From assembly GCF_008520305.1 (NCBI RefSeq), contig NZ_ML703270.1:102291-166290 (forward strand): a stretch of 64,000 nucleotides of DNA, in the 5' to 3' direction. The position numbers and the translations under genes are program-made. Within the stretch, counting starts at the first letter, position 1. Every line of letters begins with the position of its first letter. Positions 39,550 to 50,010 of this stretch are shown in pieces. This DNA is from Mesorhizobium sp. SARCC-RB16n. Lineage in GTDB: Bacteria; Pseudomonadota; Alphaproteobacteria; Rhizobiales; Rhizobiaceae. The notes below the pieces were generated by a model. It ran no database searches. It was given only the letters and a program-made list of their open reading frames with translations, and was not told the DNA's origin.

Positions 39550-40190
39550 ATGCGCGCCGCAAGTTCCGTCGCGAGGGCGAGGGGCGGCGGCGGCAGGACC
39601 TGATCGAGGCGACGCTGGACAGCGTCGCGGAACATGGCCTGCAAGGCGCTAGTCTGCGCACCATCGCATTGCGTGCCGGCGTCACCGCCGGGCTCATCCG
39701 GCATTATTTCCCGGGCAAGGAAGAATTGCTGCAGGAAGCCTATACGGCGCTGGTCGGCCGCATGACCGAGCAGGCGAAAGCGGCATTGGTCATGGATGAC
39801 GCCTCGCCGCGCCAGCGCCTTGCGGCTTTCGTCACCGCCAATCTCAACGCGCCGATCATCGACGCGCGGGTGTTTTCGCTCTGGGCAACCTTCATCGGCC
39901 GCGCCAGTGCGGATCCTGCCCTGGCCCGTGCCCACCGCGAAGGCTACCTTGGCTTTCGCAACGAGGTGGAAGCGGTTGTGGCCGAAGTGCTCGCCGCCGA
40001 ACAGCACAAGCCCGACGCAGGCGCGCTGCGCCACCATGCCATCGCGATCAATGCGATCATCGACGGGCTCTGGGTCGAAGGCTGCCTGGCCGGCGAGATG
40101 TTCTCGTCCGGCGAATTGGCGGCGATTGGCATCAAGGCTGTCGAGGCCGAGCTCGGCCTCGCGCCGCTAGAGCAATTCCAGGAAAAGTGA
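39519..40190 (+). CDS. TetR-family regulator with BetI-like C-terminus
   Basis: A 223-residue repressor-type protein. The N-terminal helix-turn-helix spans about residues 22-70 (DLIEATLDSVAEHGLQGASL and AGVTAGLIRHYFPGKEELL). The ligand domain resembles BetI. The gene overlaps the hydrolase by 31 bases if it starts here, or by four (ATGA) at the alternative ATG 39546; the former has AAGG upstream. It probably controls the divergent transporter and hydrolase operons. Oddly, the last residues (LEQFQEK and stop) are encoded by an intergenic repeat that begins at 40168. Confidence 0.88.
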   Translation: MPDATDPAPMNARRKFRREGEGRRRQDLIEATLDSVAEHGLQGASLRTIALRAGVTAGLIRHYFPGKEELLQEAYTALVGRMTEQAKAALVMDDASPRQRLAAFVTANLNAPIIDARVFSLWATFIGRASADPALARAHREGYLGFRNEVEAVVAEVLAAEQHKPDAGALRHHAIAINAIIDGLWVEGCLAGEMFSSGELAAIGIKAVEAELGLAPLEQFQEK

Positions 40191-40260
40191 GAAGCGGTTT
40201 TCCCGGGAAAAGCGCGTAGCGCTTTCCCTTGGGAATTGCGTAAGAAACAAAGAGATAGAG
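40168..40260. repeat. Mesorhizobium-style palindromic intergenic repeat
   Basis: GCAATTCC (40172-40179) and GGAATTGC (40232-40239) are inverted outer arms. Inside, GGGAAAAGCGC-GTA-GCGCTTTCCC forms a second stem with one bulge. Elements of this type (ending AAACAAAGAGATAGAG) recur between genes in Mesorhizobium chromosomes as I recall them. Here it covers the end of the TetR gene and reaches to 13 bases before the next ATG. Confidence 0.65.
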
Positions 40261-40272
40261 GGGAGAAAACCA

Positions 40273-41853
40273 ATGACCACCATCGGCGAAGCGTTGATTT
40301 CGCTACTCGAGGCCCACGGCGTCGACACCGTCTTCGGCATACCCGGCGTCCACACGGTCGAGCTCTATCGCGGCCTGGCGAGGTCGAAGATCCGCCATGT
40401 CACGCCGCGCCACGAACAGGGCGCAGGGTTCATGGCCGACGGCTATGCCCGCGCCAGCGGCAGGCCGGGCGTCGCCTTCGTCATCACCGGGCCGGGGCTG
40501 ACCAACACCATCACCGCCATGGGCCAGGCGCGCGCCGATTCAGTGCCGATGCTGGTGATTTCTGGCGTCAACGCCACCGACACGCTCGGCAAGGGGCTCG
40601 GCTTCCTGCATGAGTTACCCGATCAGCGCGGCATGATGGAGAAAGTGGCGCTGTTGTCCTTGCGGGTGACCGGAGCCAGCGAATTGCCCGGTGCGCTGGC
40701 GCAGGCTTTCGCCCTGTTTTCCTCTTCGCGGCCCGGCCCGGTGCATATCGAGATCCCGACCGATGTCATGGTCAAGCCGGCGGACGGTATCGCCGCCCTG
40801 CTCAGCAATGCGGGGCCTCCGGTGCCGGATGGTGCCGCAATTGCGAGCGCGGCCAAGCTCATCGCCGCCGCGCGCCGTCCGTTGATCCTTGCCGGTGGCG
40901 GCGCCAGGAAGGCCGAAGCCCCGCTGCGGCGCCTCGCCGAAAGGCTCGGCGCGCCGGTCGTCGAGACGACCAATGCACGCGGCCTGCTGCATCGCCATCC
41001 GCTTTGCGTACCGGCAAGCCCGAGCCTGAAGGCGGTTCGCGCGCTGATGGCCGAGGCTGATCTGGTGATCGCCGCCGGCACCGAATTCGGCCCGACCGAC
41101 TATGACGGCTATGGCGATGGCGGCTTTGTGCTGCCTTCGAACCTGATCCGTATCGACATCGGCGCCGACCAGCTTGCACGGCGCCCGGTGACGGTCGCCA
41201 TCCAGGCCGATTGCGCCGAGGCGATCGAAGCCCTGCTTGCGGCGATCGATCCTGTCCACAGCGCCGGTGAAGACGGCCCCGGCCGCGCCGCAGCAGGGCG
41301 AAAGGCCGCCTTTGCCGAGTTGAGCCCCGCCTATACGTCACAGGTGCATGCGGTGGAAATGATCCGCGATGCTTTGCCCGGAGCCATCATCGTCGGTGAC
41401 TCGACCCAGCCGATCTACGCCGCCAACCTCTATTACGACCACGACCGGCCTGGCGGCTGGTTCAACGCAGCGACCGGCTTCGGCGCGCTGGGCTACGGCC
41501 CTCCGGCGGCGATCGGCGCGGCACTCGCCATGCCCGATGCGCCGGTTATCTGCCTGACCGGCGACGGCGGCTTCCAGTTCACCTTGCCGGAGATAGCTGT
41601 AGCGCTGGATTCGGACGCGCCTGTCATCTTCGTCGTCTGGAACAACAGGGGCTATCGCGAGATCGAGACCTCGATGCTCGATGTCGGCGTGGAACCTGTC
41701 GGCGTGTCGCCGGCGCCGCCGGATTTCTGCAAGCTGGCCGAAGCCTATGGCATTGGCGCCGAAAGGTTGCCTGACATCGACGCCTTGCCGCAGGCGCTGA
41801 AGCGCGCCCGGGCAACGGGACTGCCGCGCGTCATCGAAATCACCGTCGTTTGA
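40273..41853 (+). CDS. 5-guanidino-2-oxopentanoate decarboxylase-like ThDP enzyme (AruI type)
   Basis: A 526-residue thiamine-diphosphate enzyme of the acetolactate-synthase superfamily. The pyrimidine-binding domain has the catalytic Glu48 (RHEQGAGFMADGYARASG); a central Rossmann-like domain follows; the ThDP motif GDGGFQFT...WNN is near 430-460. It lacks the features of true anabolic acetolactate synthase and resembles AruI, which decarboxylates 2-ketoarginine in the arginine transaminase pathway. The neighbouring arginine-type transporter and dimethylargininase support this, but an arginine:pyruvate transaminase is not in the window. GAGGGGAG precedes the ATG. Confidence 0.82.
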   Translation: MTTIGEALISLLEAHGVDTVFGIPGVHTVELYRGLARSKIRHVTPRHEQGAGFMADGYARASGRPGVAFVITGPGLTNTITAMGQARADSVPMLVISGVNATDTLGKGLGFLHELPDQRGMMEKVALLSLRVTGASELPGALAQAFALFSSSRPGPVHIEIPTDVMVKPADGIAALLSNAGPPVPDGAAIASAAKLIAAARRPLILAGGGARKAEAPLRRLAERLGAPVVETTNARGLLHRHPLCVPASPSLKAVRALMAEADLVIAAGTEFGPTDYDGYGDGGFVLPSNLIRIDIGADQLARRPVTVAIQADCAEAIEALLAAIDPVHSAGEDGPGRAAAGRKAAFAELSPAYTSQVHAVEMIRDALPGAIIVGDSTQPIYAANLYYDHDRPGGWFNAATGFGALGYGPPAAIGAALAMPDAPVICLTGDGGFQFTLPEIAVALDSDAPVIFVVWNNRGYREIETSMLDVGVEPVGVSPAPPDFCKLAEAYGIGAERLPDIDALPQALKRARATGLPRVIEITVV

Positions 41854-42095
41854 ACCATCCAGGCCTGCCTTGGTTTCCAAATCGGAAGTGGATCATTCCG
41901 TTCGCCGGCTTGATTCTTGCAAGGCATGAGCCGCTTCCGGGCGGCTTCGCCATTCGACGGTGTCCTGACGCATGCAAAGACGTGACGGCTGCCATGTCGA
42001 GATATCGGTTGAGTGAACGACTGAAAGGCGCGACGCTTCGCGTCGGCGCGGCAAACAAACGACAAAAGTCATAAAAATGACAGGAGCGGTCCAGG

Positions 42096-42803
42096 ATGAC
42101 GGAAGCACTTGAAGGCAGGCATATCGTTGTGACCGGTGGAACCGGCGCGCTCGGTGGGGCGGTGGTCGGCAGACTGCTGGAGCAGGGCGCGATCTGCCAT
42201 GTGCCGAACGCGCACGCCGCGACACCTCAGCACTTTCCCTTCACCACGCACGACAATGTCAAGCTGGCGCACAATGTCGACCTGTCGGACTCGGCCAAGG
42301 TCGAAGCCTTCTATTCCCAGGTTCCTGCCTTGTGGGGATCGATCCATCTGGCGGGCGGCTTTGCCATGGCACCGGTTGAAAAGATCGAATCGGCATCCTT
42401 TGCCGAGATGATGGACACCAACGCCCGCACCACCTTCCTGTGCAGCCGTGCGGCTATCCGCTCGATGCTGACGACAGGCACCGCCGGCCGTATCGTCAAT
42501 GTCACCGCGCGCGCCGGGCTCGACCCCAGGCGCGGCGCCGGCATGGTCGCCTACACCGCCAGCAAGGCGGCGGTCGCGGCCATGACGGTGGCAATGGCGG
42601 AAGAGCTCAAGGCCAATGGAATCCTGGTCAACGCCGTGGCCCCCTCGACGCTCGACACGCCGGCAAACCGCGCCGACATGCCGGATGCCGACTTCACCAA
42701 ATGGGTCAGCCTTGAAGCCGCGGCCGAAGCAATTGCTTATCTGGCCTCGCCCGCCAACCAGGCGATGAGCGGAACCCTGGTGCCGCTTTACGGCCGGGCC
42801 TGA
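42096..42803 (+). CDS. Short-chain dehydrogenase/reductase
   Basis: A 235-residue SDR. The cofactor loop is TGGTGALGG (residues 13-21), the Asn-containing strand is partly changed (LAGGFAMAP), and the catalytic pair is in YTASK near 150. AGGAGCGGTCCAGG precedes the ATG. It follows the AruI-like gene after a 240-base gap with no gene, and may have its own promoter. A role in oxidising or reducing an intermediate of the guanidino pathway is possible but not shown. Confidence 0.82.
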   Translation: MTEALEGRHIVVTGGTGALGGAVVGRLLEQGAICHVPNAHAATPQHFPFTTHDNVKLAHNVDLSDSAKVEAFYSQVPALWGSIHLAGGFAMAPVEKIESASFAEMMDTNARTTFLCSRAAIRSMLTTGTAGRIVNVTARAGLDPRRGAGMVAYTASKAAVAAMTVAMAEELKANGILVNAVAPSTLDTPANRADMPDADFTKWVSLEAAAEAIAYLASPANQAMSGTLVPLYGRA

Positions 42804-42828
42804 ACTTTCAAGAGCATTCGCCAAACGA

Positions 42829-42860
42829 AAAACCCCGCCGGAGCGATCCGGCGGGGTTTT
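42829..42860. terminator. Bidirectional terminator between the SDR gene and rpsA
   Basis: AAAACCCCGCCGGA and TCCGGCGGGGTTTT form 14 perfect pairs around a GCGA tetraloop, with T runs on both strands. It serves the convergent SDR and rpsA genes. Confidence 0.93.
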
Positions 42861-42881
42861 GTTTTGAGCTGTCCGAGGGGC

Positions 42882-44579
42882 TTAGTTGCCCTGCTTCTTC
42901 AGCGCGGCACCCAGGATGTCGCCCAGCGAAGCGCCGGAGTCGGTCGAGCCGTACTGGGCGACCGCTTCCTTCTCCTCGGCGATTTCCAGCGCCTTGATCG
43001 AGACCTGCAGCTTGCGGGTCTTCTTGTCGAAGGCGATGACGCGGGCGTCGACCTTCTGGCCGACGGTGAAGCGCTCGGGGCGCTGCTCGTCGCGATCACG
43101 GCTGAGGTCGGAACGCTTGATGAAGGTCTCGATACCGCTGTCGACCAGCCGCACTTCCAGACCGCCATCCTTGACGCCGATGACTTCGCAGGTGACGACC
43201 GCGTTCTTGCGCAGTTCGCCCGAAGTCGCGGCTTCGCCGACCGTGTCCTTGGCCAGCTGCTTGATGCCGAGCGAGATGCGCTCCTTGTCGATGTCGACGT
43301 CGAGCACCTGCGCCTTGACCATGTCGCCGCGATTGTACTCTTCGATGACTTGCTCGCCCGGACGGGTCCAGTCGAGGTCGGACAGGTGGACCATGCCGTC
43401 CACGTCGCCTTCGAGGCCGATGAACAGGCCGAACTCGGTCTTGTTCTTGACCTCGCCCTCGACCTGGCTGCCGACCGGATGGCTCGAGGCGAAAGCCTGC
43501 CACGGATTCTCGAGCGTCTGCTTGAGGCCGAGCGAGATGCGGCGCTTGGCCGGATCGACCTCGAGCACCACCACGTCGACTTCCTGCGTCGTCGACAGGA
43601 TCTTGCCGGGGTGCACGTTCTTCTTCGTCCACGACATTTCCGAAACGTGAATGAGACCCTCGATGCCCGGCTCCAGCTCGACGAACGCGCCGTAGTCGGT
43701 AATGTTGGTGACGGTGCCCTTGATCTTCTTGCCGATCGGGAACTTGGTGCCGATCTCGGACCACGGATCGCTCTCGAGCTGCTTCATGCCGAGCGAGATG
43801 CGGTGGGTTTCCTGGTTGATGCGGATGATCTGCACCTTGACCGTCTGACCGATGTTGAGGATTTCGGTCGGATGGTTGACGCGGCGCCATGCCATGTCGG
43901 TGACATGCAGCAGGCCGTCGATGCCGCCGAGGTCGACGAACGCACCATAATCGGTGATGTTCTTGACGACGCCCTCGACCACCTGGCCTTCTTCGAGGTT
44001 CTGCACGATTTCCGAACGCTGTTCGGCGCGGCTCTCTTCGAGCACGGTGCGGCGCGACACCACGATGTTGCCGCGGCGGCGATCCATCTTGAGGATCTCG
44101 AAGGGCTGCGGGTTGTGCATCAGCGGGGAAACGTCGCGGATCGGGCGGATATCGACCTGGCTGCGCGGCAGGAAGGCCACGGCGCCGTCGAGGTCGACGG
44201 TGAAGCCGCCCTTGACCTGGTTGAAGATGACGCCTTCGACGCGCTCACCCTTGGTGAACTTCTCTTCGAGACGGACCCAGCTCTCTTCGCGGCGGGCCTT
44301 CTCACGGGAAAGCATCGCTTCGCCAAGCGCGTTCTCGATGCGCTCGACATAGACTTCGACGGTGTCACCGACTTTGAGGGTGGTGTCCTTGCCCTTGACG
44401 CCGAATTCCTTCAGCGGCACGCGGCCTTCGACCTTGAGGCCGACGTCGATGATGGCCATGTCCTTTTCGATGGCGGTGATCGTGCCCTTGACGACCTGAC
44501 CTTCGCCGGAGTGGCCGGTGGTGAATGATTCTTCGAGCAGGCTCGCGAAATCATCGCGAGTGGGATTTGCAGCTGACAT
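42882..44579 (-). CDS. rpsA: 30S ribosomal protein S1
   Basis: A 565-residue RNA-binding protein with six S1 repeats; recognisable repeat cores are GTITAIEKDMAIIDVGLKVE, GVVKNITDYGAFVDLGGIDG and GTVTNITDYGAFVELEPGIE. It binds mRNA leaders and brings them to the ribosome. The start follows AGGAG at 44579; a longer open frame of eight codons is unsupported. It lies downstream of aroA and cmk, the gene order conserved in many proteobacteria. The 206 bases between cmk and rpsA hold GC-rich stems (around 44660-44695) that may be part of a leader or a terminator. Confidence 0.97.
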   Translation of the reverse strand: MSAANPTRDDFASLLEESFTTGHSGEGQVVKGTITAIEKDMAIIDVGLKVEGRVPLKEFGVKGKDTTLKVGDTVEVYVERIENALGEAMLSREKARREESWVRLEEKFTKGERVEGVIFNQVKGGFTVDLDGAVAFLPRSQVDIRPIRDVSPLMHNPQPFEILKMDRRRGNIVVSRRTVLEESRAEQRSEIVQNLEEGQVVEGVVKNITDYGAFVDLGGIDGLLHVTDMAWRRVNHPTEILNIGQTVKVQIIRINQETHRISLGMKQLESDPWSEIGTKFPIGKKIKGTVTNITDYGAFVELEPGIEGLIHVSEMSWTKKNVHPGKILSTTQEVDVVVLEVDPAKRRISLGLKQTLENPWQAFASSHPVGSQVEGEVKNKTEFGLFIGLEGDVDGMVHLSDLDWTRPGEQVIEEYNRGDMVKAQVLDVDIDKERISLGIKQLAKDTVGEAATSGELRKNAVVTCEVIGVKDGGLEVRLVDSGIETFIKRSDLSRDRDEQRPERFTVGQKVDARVIAFDKKTRKLQVSIKALEIAEEKEAVAQYGSTDSGASLGDILGAALKKQGN

Positions 44580-44785
44580 TGTTTCTCCTGGAGTGCCCCG
44601 CATTTCGAGCGGGACGGGCGCCGTGGGTTAGCGTTGCGTTGGCCTGCCGGCGTTCCGGGCTAAAAAGCCCTGGGCCGCTTTTTGGGCGGCAATTCCGGCG
44701 CATGAAGAATGCTGGCAGGCTGGTTCGTGCCCGATATGGGTATTTTCTTCGCCTCCGGCAATCGGAAGCAGCATGAAAACCCGGA

Positions 44786-45436
44786 TCAGGCCTTGTTTTT
44801 CTTGGCCAGCACGTCGTCGATAACAGACATGGCCGCGAGAAACGCGGCTTCTATAGCCATTTCGCTGGTATCAAGCAAGTGCGCGTCGGCGGCCGGCTTC
44901 AGCGGCGAGTCGGCCCGGCCCATGTCGCGCTCGTCCCGGCGTTGGATATCGGCAAGGATTTCGGCGAAATTGGCGGTGCCGCCGATGCTTTCGATCTCGG
45001 CCAGCCGGCGCTTCGCGCGCACCTCGGCGCTCGCGGTCACATAGAGTTTTATGTCGGCGTCGGGGCAGACGACGGTGCCGATGTCGCGCCCGTCAAGCAC
45101 CGCGCCCGGCGGCGTCCTGGCGAAATCGCGCTGCTTTTCGACCAATATGCGCCGCACGGTCGGGAAAACCGCGACCTTGGAGGCCGCTTCCCCAACCGCA
45201 TGCGCCGACAGCACCGCGCGGTCGAGCTTTGCCAGGTCAACCTGGCGCGCCGCGGTTTCGGCCGCCGAGACGTTGTCGAGCGGCAAGCCAAGCCGCAGCA
45301 ATGCATGCGCCACTGCGCGATAGGTGAGGCCGGTGTCGAGCAGGTTCAGCCGGTAGTGATCGGCGAGCCGGCGGGCGAGGGTGCCCTTGCCGGCACCGGC
45401 GGGTCCGTCGATGGCGATGGTGAAGACGTGCGTCAT
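44786..45436 (-). CDS. cmk: Cytidylate kinase
   Basis: A 216-residue nucleoside monophosphate kinase that phosphorylates CMP and dCMP. Walker [10 protein letters not shown] is at residues 11-19, [11 protein letters not shown] is the substrate region, and [20 protein letters not shown] is the CMP-kinase signature. GGGGG before the ATG is the likely ribosome-binding site. It sits between aroA and rpsA, but a palindromic element separates it from aroA. Confidence 0.95.
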   Translation of the reverse strand: MTHVFTIAIDGPAGAGKGTLARRLADHYRLNLLDTGLTYRAVAHALLRLGLPLDNVSAAETAARQVDLAKLDRAVLSAHAVGEAASKVAVFPTVRRILVEKQRDFARTPPGAVLDGRDIGTVVCPDADIKLYVTASAEVRAKRRLAEIESIGGTANFAEILADIQRRDERDMGRADSPLKPAADAHLLDTSEMAIEAAFLAAMSVIDDVLAKKNKA

Positions 45437-45484
45437 TGGGGGGCCGCCAAGTGCAATGATCCAGACAGGCGTAGCGATCTGTCG

Positions 45485-45643
45485 CGCCCCCCTCTGTCCT
45501 GCCGGACATCTCCCCCACAAGGGGGGAGATTGGCAGTCTCGGCGCTGGCGCCTCTTCTTTGACGTTTAAGATTGGCGAAAGCCGTCGTGACATCCGATCT
45601 CCCCCCTCGTGGGGGAGATGCCCGGCAGGGCAGAGGGGGGCGC
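45485..45643. repeat. 159-bp palindromic element with ~45-base inverted termini
   Basis: The left arm (from 45485, GCGCCCCCCTCTG then CCTGCCGG and CATCTCCCCC) is repeated inverted at the right end (to 45643), with about 42 of 45 positions matching. Each arm also folds on itself (CTCCCCC-ACAA-GGGGGGAG). The centre (~45531-45597) is unique. It lies between aroA and cmk. Similar elements are common in Mesorhizobium intergenic DNA as far as I recall. No ORF is present. Confidence 0.8.
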
Positions 45644-45684
45644 TGTCCCGCCAGCATCTCAGTTTGGCTCCAACCCATCGGTTG

Positions 45685-47082
<1,398 letters not shown>

Positions 47083-47249
47083 TCATTTGTTGCGGCGGTC
47101 TCGTATCACGGCGAGGCGAAATGGTCATCCCCATGGTCGTCACTTGGCGCGAGGCCTTTCAATGCTTGGTTTTGTGACGCCGGCTTTTCGCTTTGACAGC
47201 GCTGCAAACTGTGGTTAAGGGGACCACTCTTTTATTGACGAGGCTTGCC

Positions 47250-47642
47250 GTGGCAAAAACCGAACTTGGCACAAAACGCATCGACCCTGAAACGGGCCGG
47301 AAATTCTACGACCTGAACAAGGACCCGATCGTCTCGCCCTATACCGGCAAGAGCTATCCGCGTTCCTATTTCGATGAAGGCAAGATCGCCGCCGTCGAGG
47401 AGGAAGAGGAAGTGGCCGAGAAGGAAGTGGACGCCGAGGACGAAGAGGGCGCCGAGGTCGTTTCGCTCGAAGAGGCCGATGACGAGGTCAAGGGCGGCGA
47501 CGATCTTCCCGATCTCGGTGATGACGAGGATGATGTCGATCTTGGTGACGACGAGGACGACACGTTCCTCGCCGACGAAGAGGAAGAAGACGACGACGTT
47601 TCCGATATGATCGGCGTTGGCGACGACGACGACGAGGTCTGA
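47250..47642 (+). CDS. FYDLN acid-domain protein (TIGR02300 type)
   Basis: A 130-residue protein: the first ~45 residues contain GRKFYDLNKDPIVSPYTGKS, the diagnostic motif, and a basic start; the remaining ~85 are extremely rich in Asp and Glu. It is restricted to alphaproteobacteria and its function is unknown. GTG is the start, with GAGG six bases upstream. It is divergent from aroA and lies just before tRNA-Ala, an arrangement also seen in relatives. Confidence 0.9.
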   Translation: MAKTELGTKRIDPETGRKFYDLNKDPIVSPYTGKSYPRSYFDEGKIAAVEEEEEVAEKEVDAEDEEGAEVVSLEEADDEVKGGDDLPDLGDDEDDVDLGDDEDDTFLADEEEEDDDVSDMIGVGDDDDEV

Positions 47643-47814
47643 CAAGGTCTCGAACGCAAGCGTTTGCCGGCTTTCGCGGCCTGTGAAGAAAAAGCCGTCG
47701 ATGAAGGCTTGATATCTGGGAAAGGCGGGGTTAGAAGCCGCCTGCACTAACGGCGCGGTCTTCCAACCCGCGCCGATCTATCGCCGGAAACGGCGCCGGC
47801 TGACTGCCGGGAGT

Positions 47815-47890
<76 letters not shown>

Positions 47891-48294
47891 AACCGGACTT
47901 TTCTTCCGGAATTGCAGCTAAAGCCTTGAAAGGCAAGCTGGTTTCAGCGGTTTGAAACTCCTGATTTCGACGATAAGCCAGCTTGCCCGCAAATGCCAGG
48001 CGAAGCACCCAACCTCTTGTCGTCCAAATCTTCAGAAACCCAAAGATTGCAAGGGCTTGCGAAGAACGACATCGCGGTTCGAATTGTTTCGTCAAAGCTG
48101 GCCATCGGCTACCGGGATGCGGCTACCTGTGCGCTAATCTCAGTTTCATACGCGAGGGTAAGCGCAATGCTGTCCGAAACGGCCATTCGCGCCATTAGCT
48201 GTCCGATCTTGCGCTCGATGAGGCCAACTTGAGTCTCACCCTCGGCGGTCGCATGGCAAGCCAACGCTCTTTTTCTGAGATACATGTCGGACGC
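47891..48294. other. Gene-free stretch downstream of tRNA-Ala
   Basis: About 400 bases with lower GC than the flanking core genes. An inverted repeat AACCGGA/TTCCGG just after the tRNA may be its terminator. Reverse frames here are spurious; one reads through the tRNA. No integrase or clear duplication of the tRNA 3' end is visible. Confidence 0.4.
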
Positions 48295-48504
48295 TTAAGC
48301 AGAATTCTTTCGCCGGGCGATAGTGTAGGCGAATTCTTGCCCGCCAACCTCGTCGGTCACCCGGATCCAATCCTTCGCCCAGCTTTTAAAGACAGTCTTG
48401 CAGGCATTCATTTCCGATGCGGCCGAAGCAGGACTATTCGCTTGGACTACCTTAGACCGAATGACGCGATCATAGTGCATTTCCGCAACAACATAGACAG
48501 GCAT
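48295..48504 (-). CDS. Small hypothetical protein
   Basis: A possible 69-residue soluble protein (MPVYVVAEMHYDRVIRSKVV) with no family I recognise. GGGTGGG lies a few bases before the ATG; a GTG three codons earlier is also possible. Base composition is less GC-rich than the core genes, and the region is accessory. It may not be a real gene. Confidence 0.4.
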   Translation of the reverse strand: MPVYVVAEMHYDRVIRSKVVQANSPASAASEMNACKTVFKSWAKDWIRVTDEVGGQEFAYTIARRKNSA

Positions 48505-48685
48505 GCGACCCACCCAACAATGCTATATTTCCCCAAGATGTAGTATTGCGCAGCGCATGGTCGACCGCAAGTGGTAGGCCGCGTTGGAGCCATATCGCGG
48601 AATGTGTTATGGTTCTCTTCGTGGGCAAAAGGTCGGCTTCCACTCGCGGTTGCGCGCCTTCTGCTGCCAAGTGTAACGTAACGAC

Positions 48686-49426
48686 TCAGCGCGACATCCC
48701 TGAGCACATCTCACAGATCTCAGTTTCAACGCGAAATACAGCTTCCCGGAGACTGGGTACATCAGACATTTCGACGGTCAGTACAGATCGCCCTTTGCTG
48801 AGAAGGAGGCTTTTGACCAGGTTGATGATCGGCGTCGATTGCAGGTTCGTATTGGAATCAGCCTCGAACATGCGCTCCATATAGCTTTGACGAGAGAGCC
48901 GCTCCCTTAGACGCTCGGACAATAAGGGTTCAGCGGCATCCACATTTATCGCAATATCCGAACGGGGTATCAGAGCCAGAGCGGCTTCCAACGAAGAAGT
49001 GTCCGCAGTTCGGCAGAACAAGCCAAGGGAGCAAACAGCCTGAATGAAACCCTGGTCGAAGATAACGATTTGCCCGGTGCCGAGCGATCGACGCCATGCC
49101 ACTGATAGATGCAGGATATACTGGCTGAACCTCATCAACCAAATCGGATTTCTCGGAGTTAATGTCCGGATCAGCCTGGCTGTTAGCCTGAATCCACTAG
49201 CGTTGTTCATGGGGCGATGGGCAAAGGCGGCCGTTCGTATCGTCGCCATGCCGATCCGCTGGAGCGCGTACCAAAACCCTCCAGGATCTAACGGTGAGGG
49301 GTCAACGCCGGGTTCATAAGAAAGTACCACCTTCGCAGCATAGCCCCTAGCTTGCAGATGATGAGCAAGCGCATGTGCGAAAGTTGTTTTACCCGAGCCG
49401 GCAGGGCCAAATAGCTCGATAATCAC
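48686..49426 (-). CDS. P-loop NTPase / kinase-like protein
   Basis: A 246-residue protein opening with a perfect Walker A (GPAGSGKTT, residues 7-15). IVIFDQGFIQ near residue 120 resembles the Walker B and substrate region of deoxynucleoside or thymidylate kinase-like enzymes. An arginine-rich lid-like part, LLSERLRERLSRQS, follows near 175. Similar proteins are found near polysaccharide genes in rhizobia, but none adjoins here. Composition is more AT-rich than neighbours, in line with acquired DNA. Substrate unknown. Confidence 0.7.
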   Translation of the reverse strand: MIIELFGPAGSGKTTFAHALAHHLQARGYAAKVVLSYEPGVDPSPLDPGGFWYALQRIGMATIRTAAFAHRPMNNASGFRLTARLIRTLTPRNPIWLMRFSQYILHLSVAWRRSLGTGQIVIFDQGFIQAVCSLGLFCRTADTSSLEAALALIPRSDIAINVDAAEPLLSERLRERLSRQSYMERMFEADSNTNLQSTPIINLVKSLLLSKGRSVLTVEMSDVPSLREAVFRVETEICEMCSGMSR

Positions 49427-49682
49427 TTAACTAGCTCCGATGACCGTTCCAGACCAAGCCACCTTGCCCCACCCCTCTCCAACGGGGTCGGCATCAACGG
49501 CGCGACGAACTTTGATCGTATGCATGGACGCGTGAGACCGCGATTCAATTAGCGTACGCTAAAATGGTTCCGGAAAATATTGAACGAATTGAAGCTATCC
49601 GACCTTGAGAGCGGAACGATCAGCTCGATCGTCTACGCAACCAAATGCTTCTAGCTGAGTTTGGGGGTGAAGGATAAGGCCA

Positions 49683-49880
49683 ATGCCCCTATCAGACGAC
49701 ATGCGGGATGTAGATCTCAAATTCGAGTGCCCCAATTGCTCTCATCCAATCGTTCGGAAGGGCTCTTGGTTCATAGTTATCGCCAGCTACATATGCGTCA
49801 AATGTCGCGCGAACGTGCGGATCGGCTATCCAGAGAAGCTTGTCGTTTTTGAACGGCACAGGAAGCTTCGCAGTCAATGA
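49683..49880 (+). CDS. Small zinc-ribbon-like protein
   Basis: A 65-residue protein with two CxxC pairs, CPNC (near residue 16) and CVKC (near 39), the layout of a zinc ribbon, separated by a hydrophobic strand (GSWFIVIASYI). AAGGATAAGG precedes the ATG. It probably binds one metal ion. Possible roles include binding nucleic acid or protein; nothing around it points to one. Confidence 0.55.
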   Translation: MPLSDDMRDVDLKFECPNCSHPIVRKGSWFIVIASYICVKCRANVRIGYPEKLVVFERHRKLRSQ

Positions 49881-50010
49881 CACGTCCTTCATTTGCATGC
49901 TTCGGGCGTATTAGCGTGCGAGCATATAATCGCCAGCCGGCGGCCGCCCCGCGAAGCCCCGCCGGTTAGGCCCGGCCCCACTGCCCCCAACCGGTGTGCC
50001 GGGCCGCCTA

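Noticed and set aside
42864-44528. 554-codon ORF on the + strand
   Set aside because: It is the antisense shadow of rpsA; its composition is a by-product of GC-rich codon use. The same applies to long antisense frames over gyrB (28461-30239), the TRAP and dehydrogenase genes (9929-11758) and the autotransporter (1670-3649).
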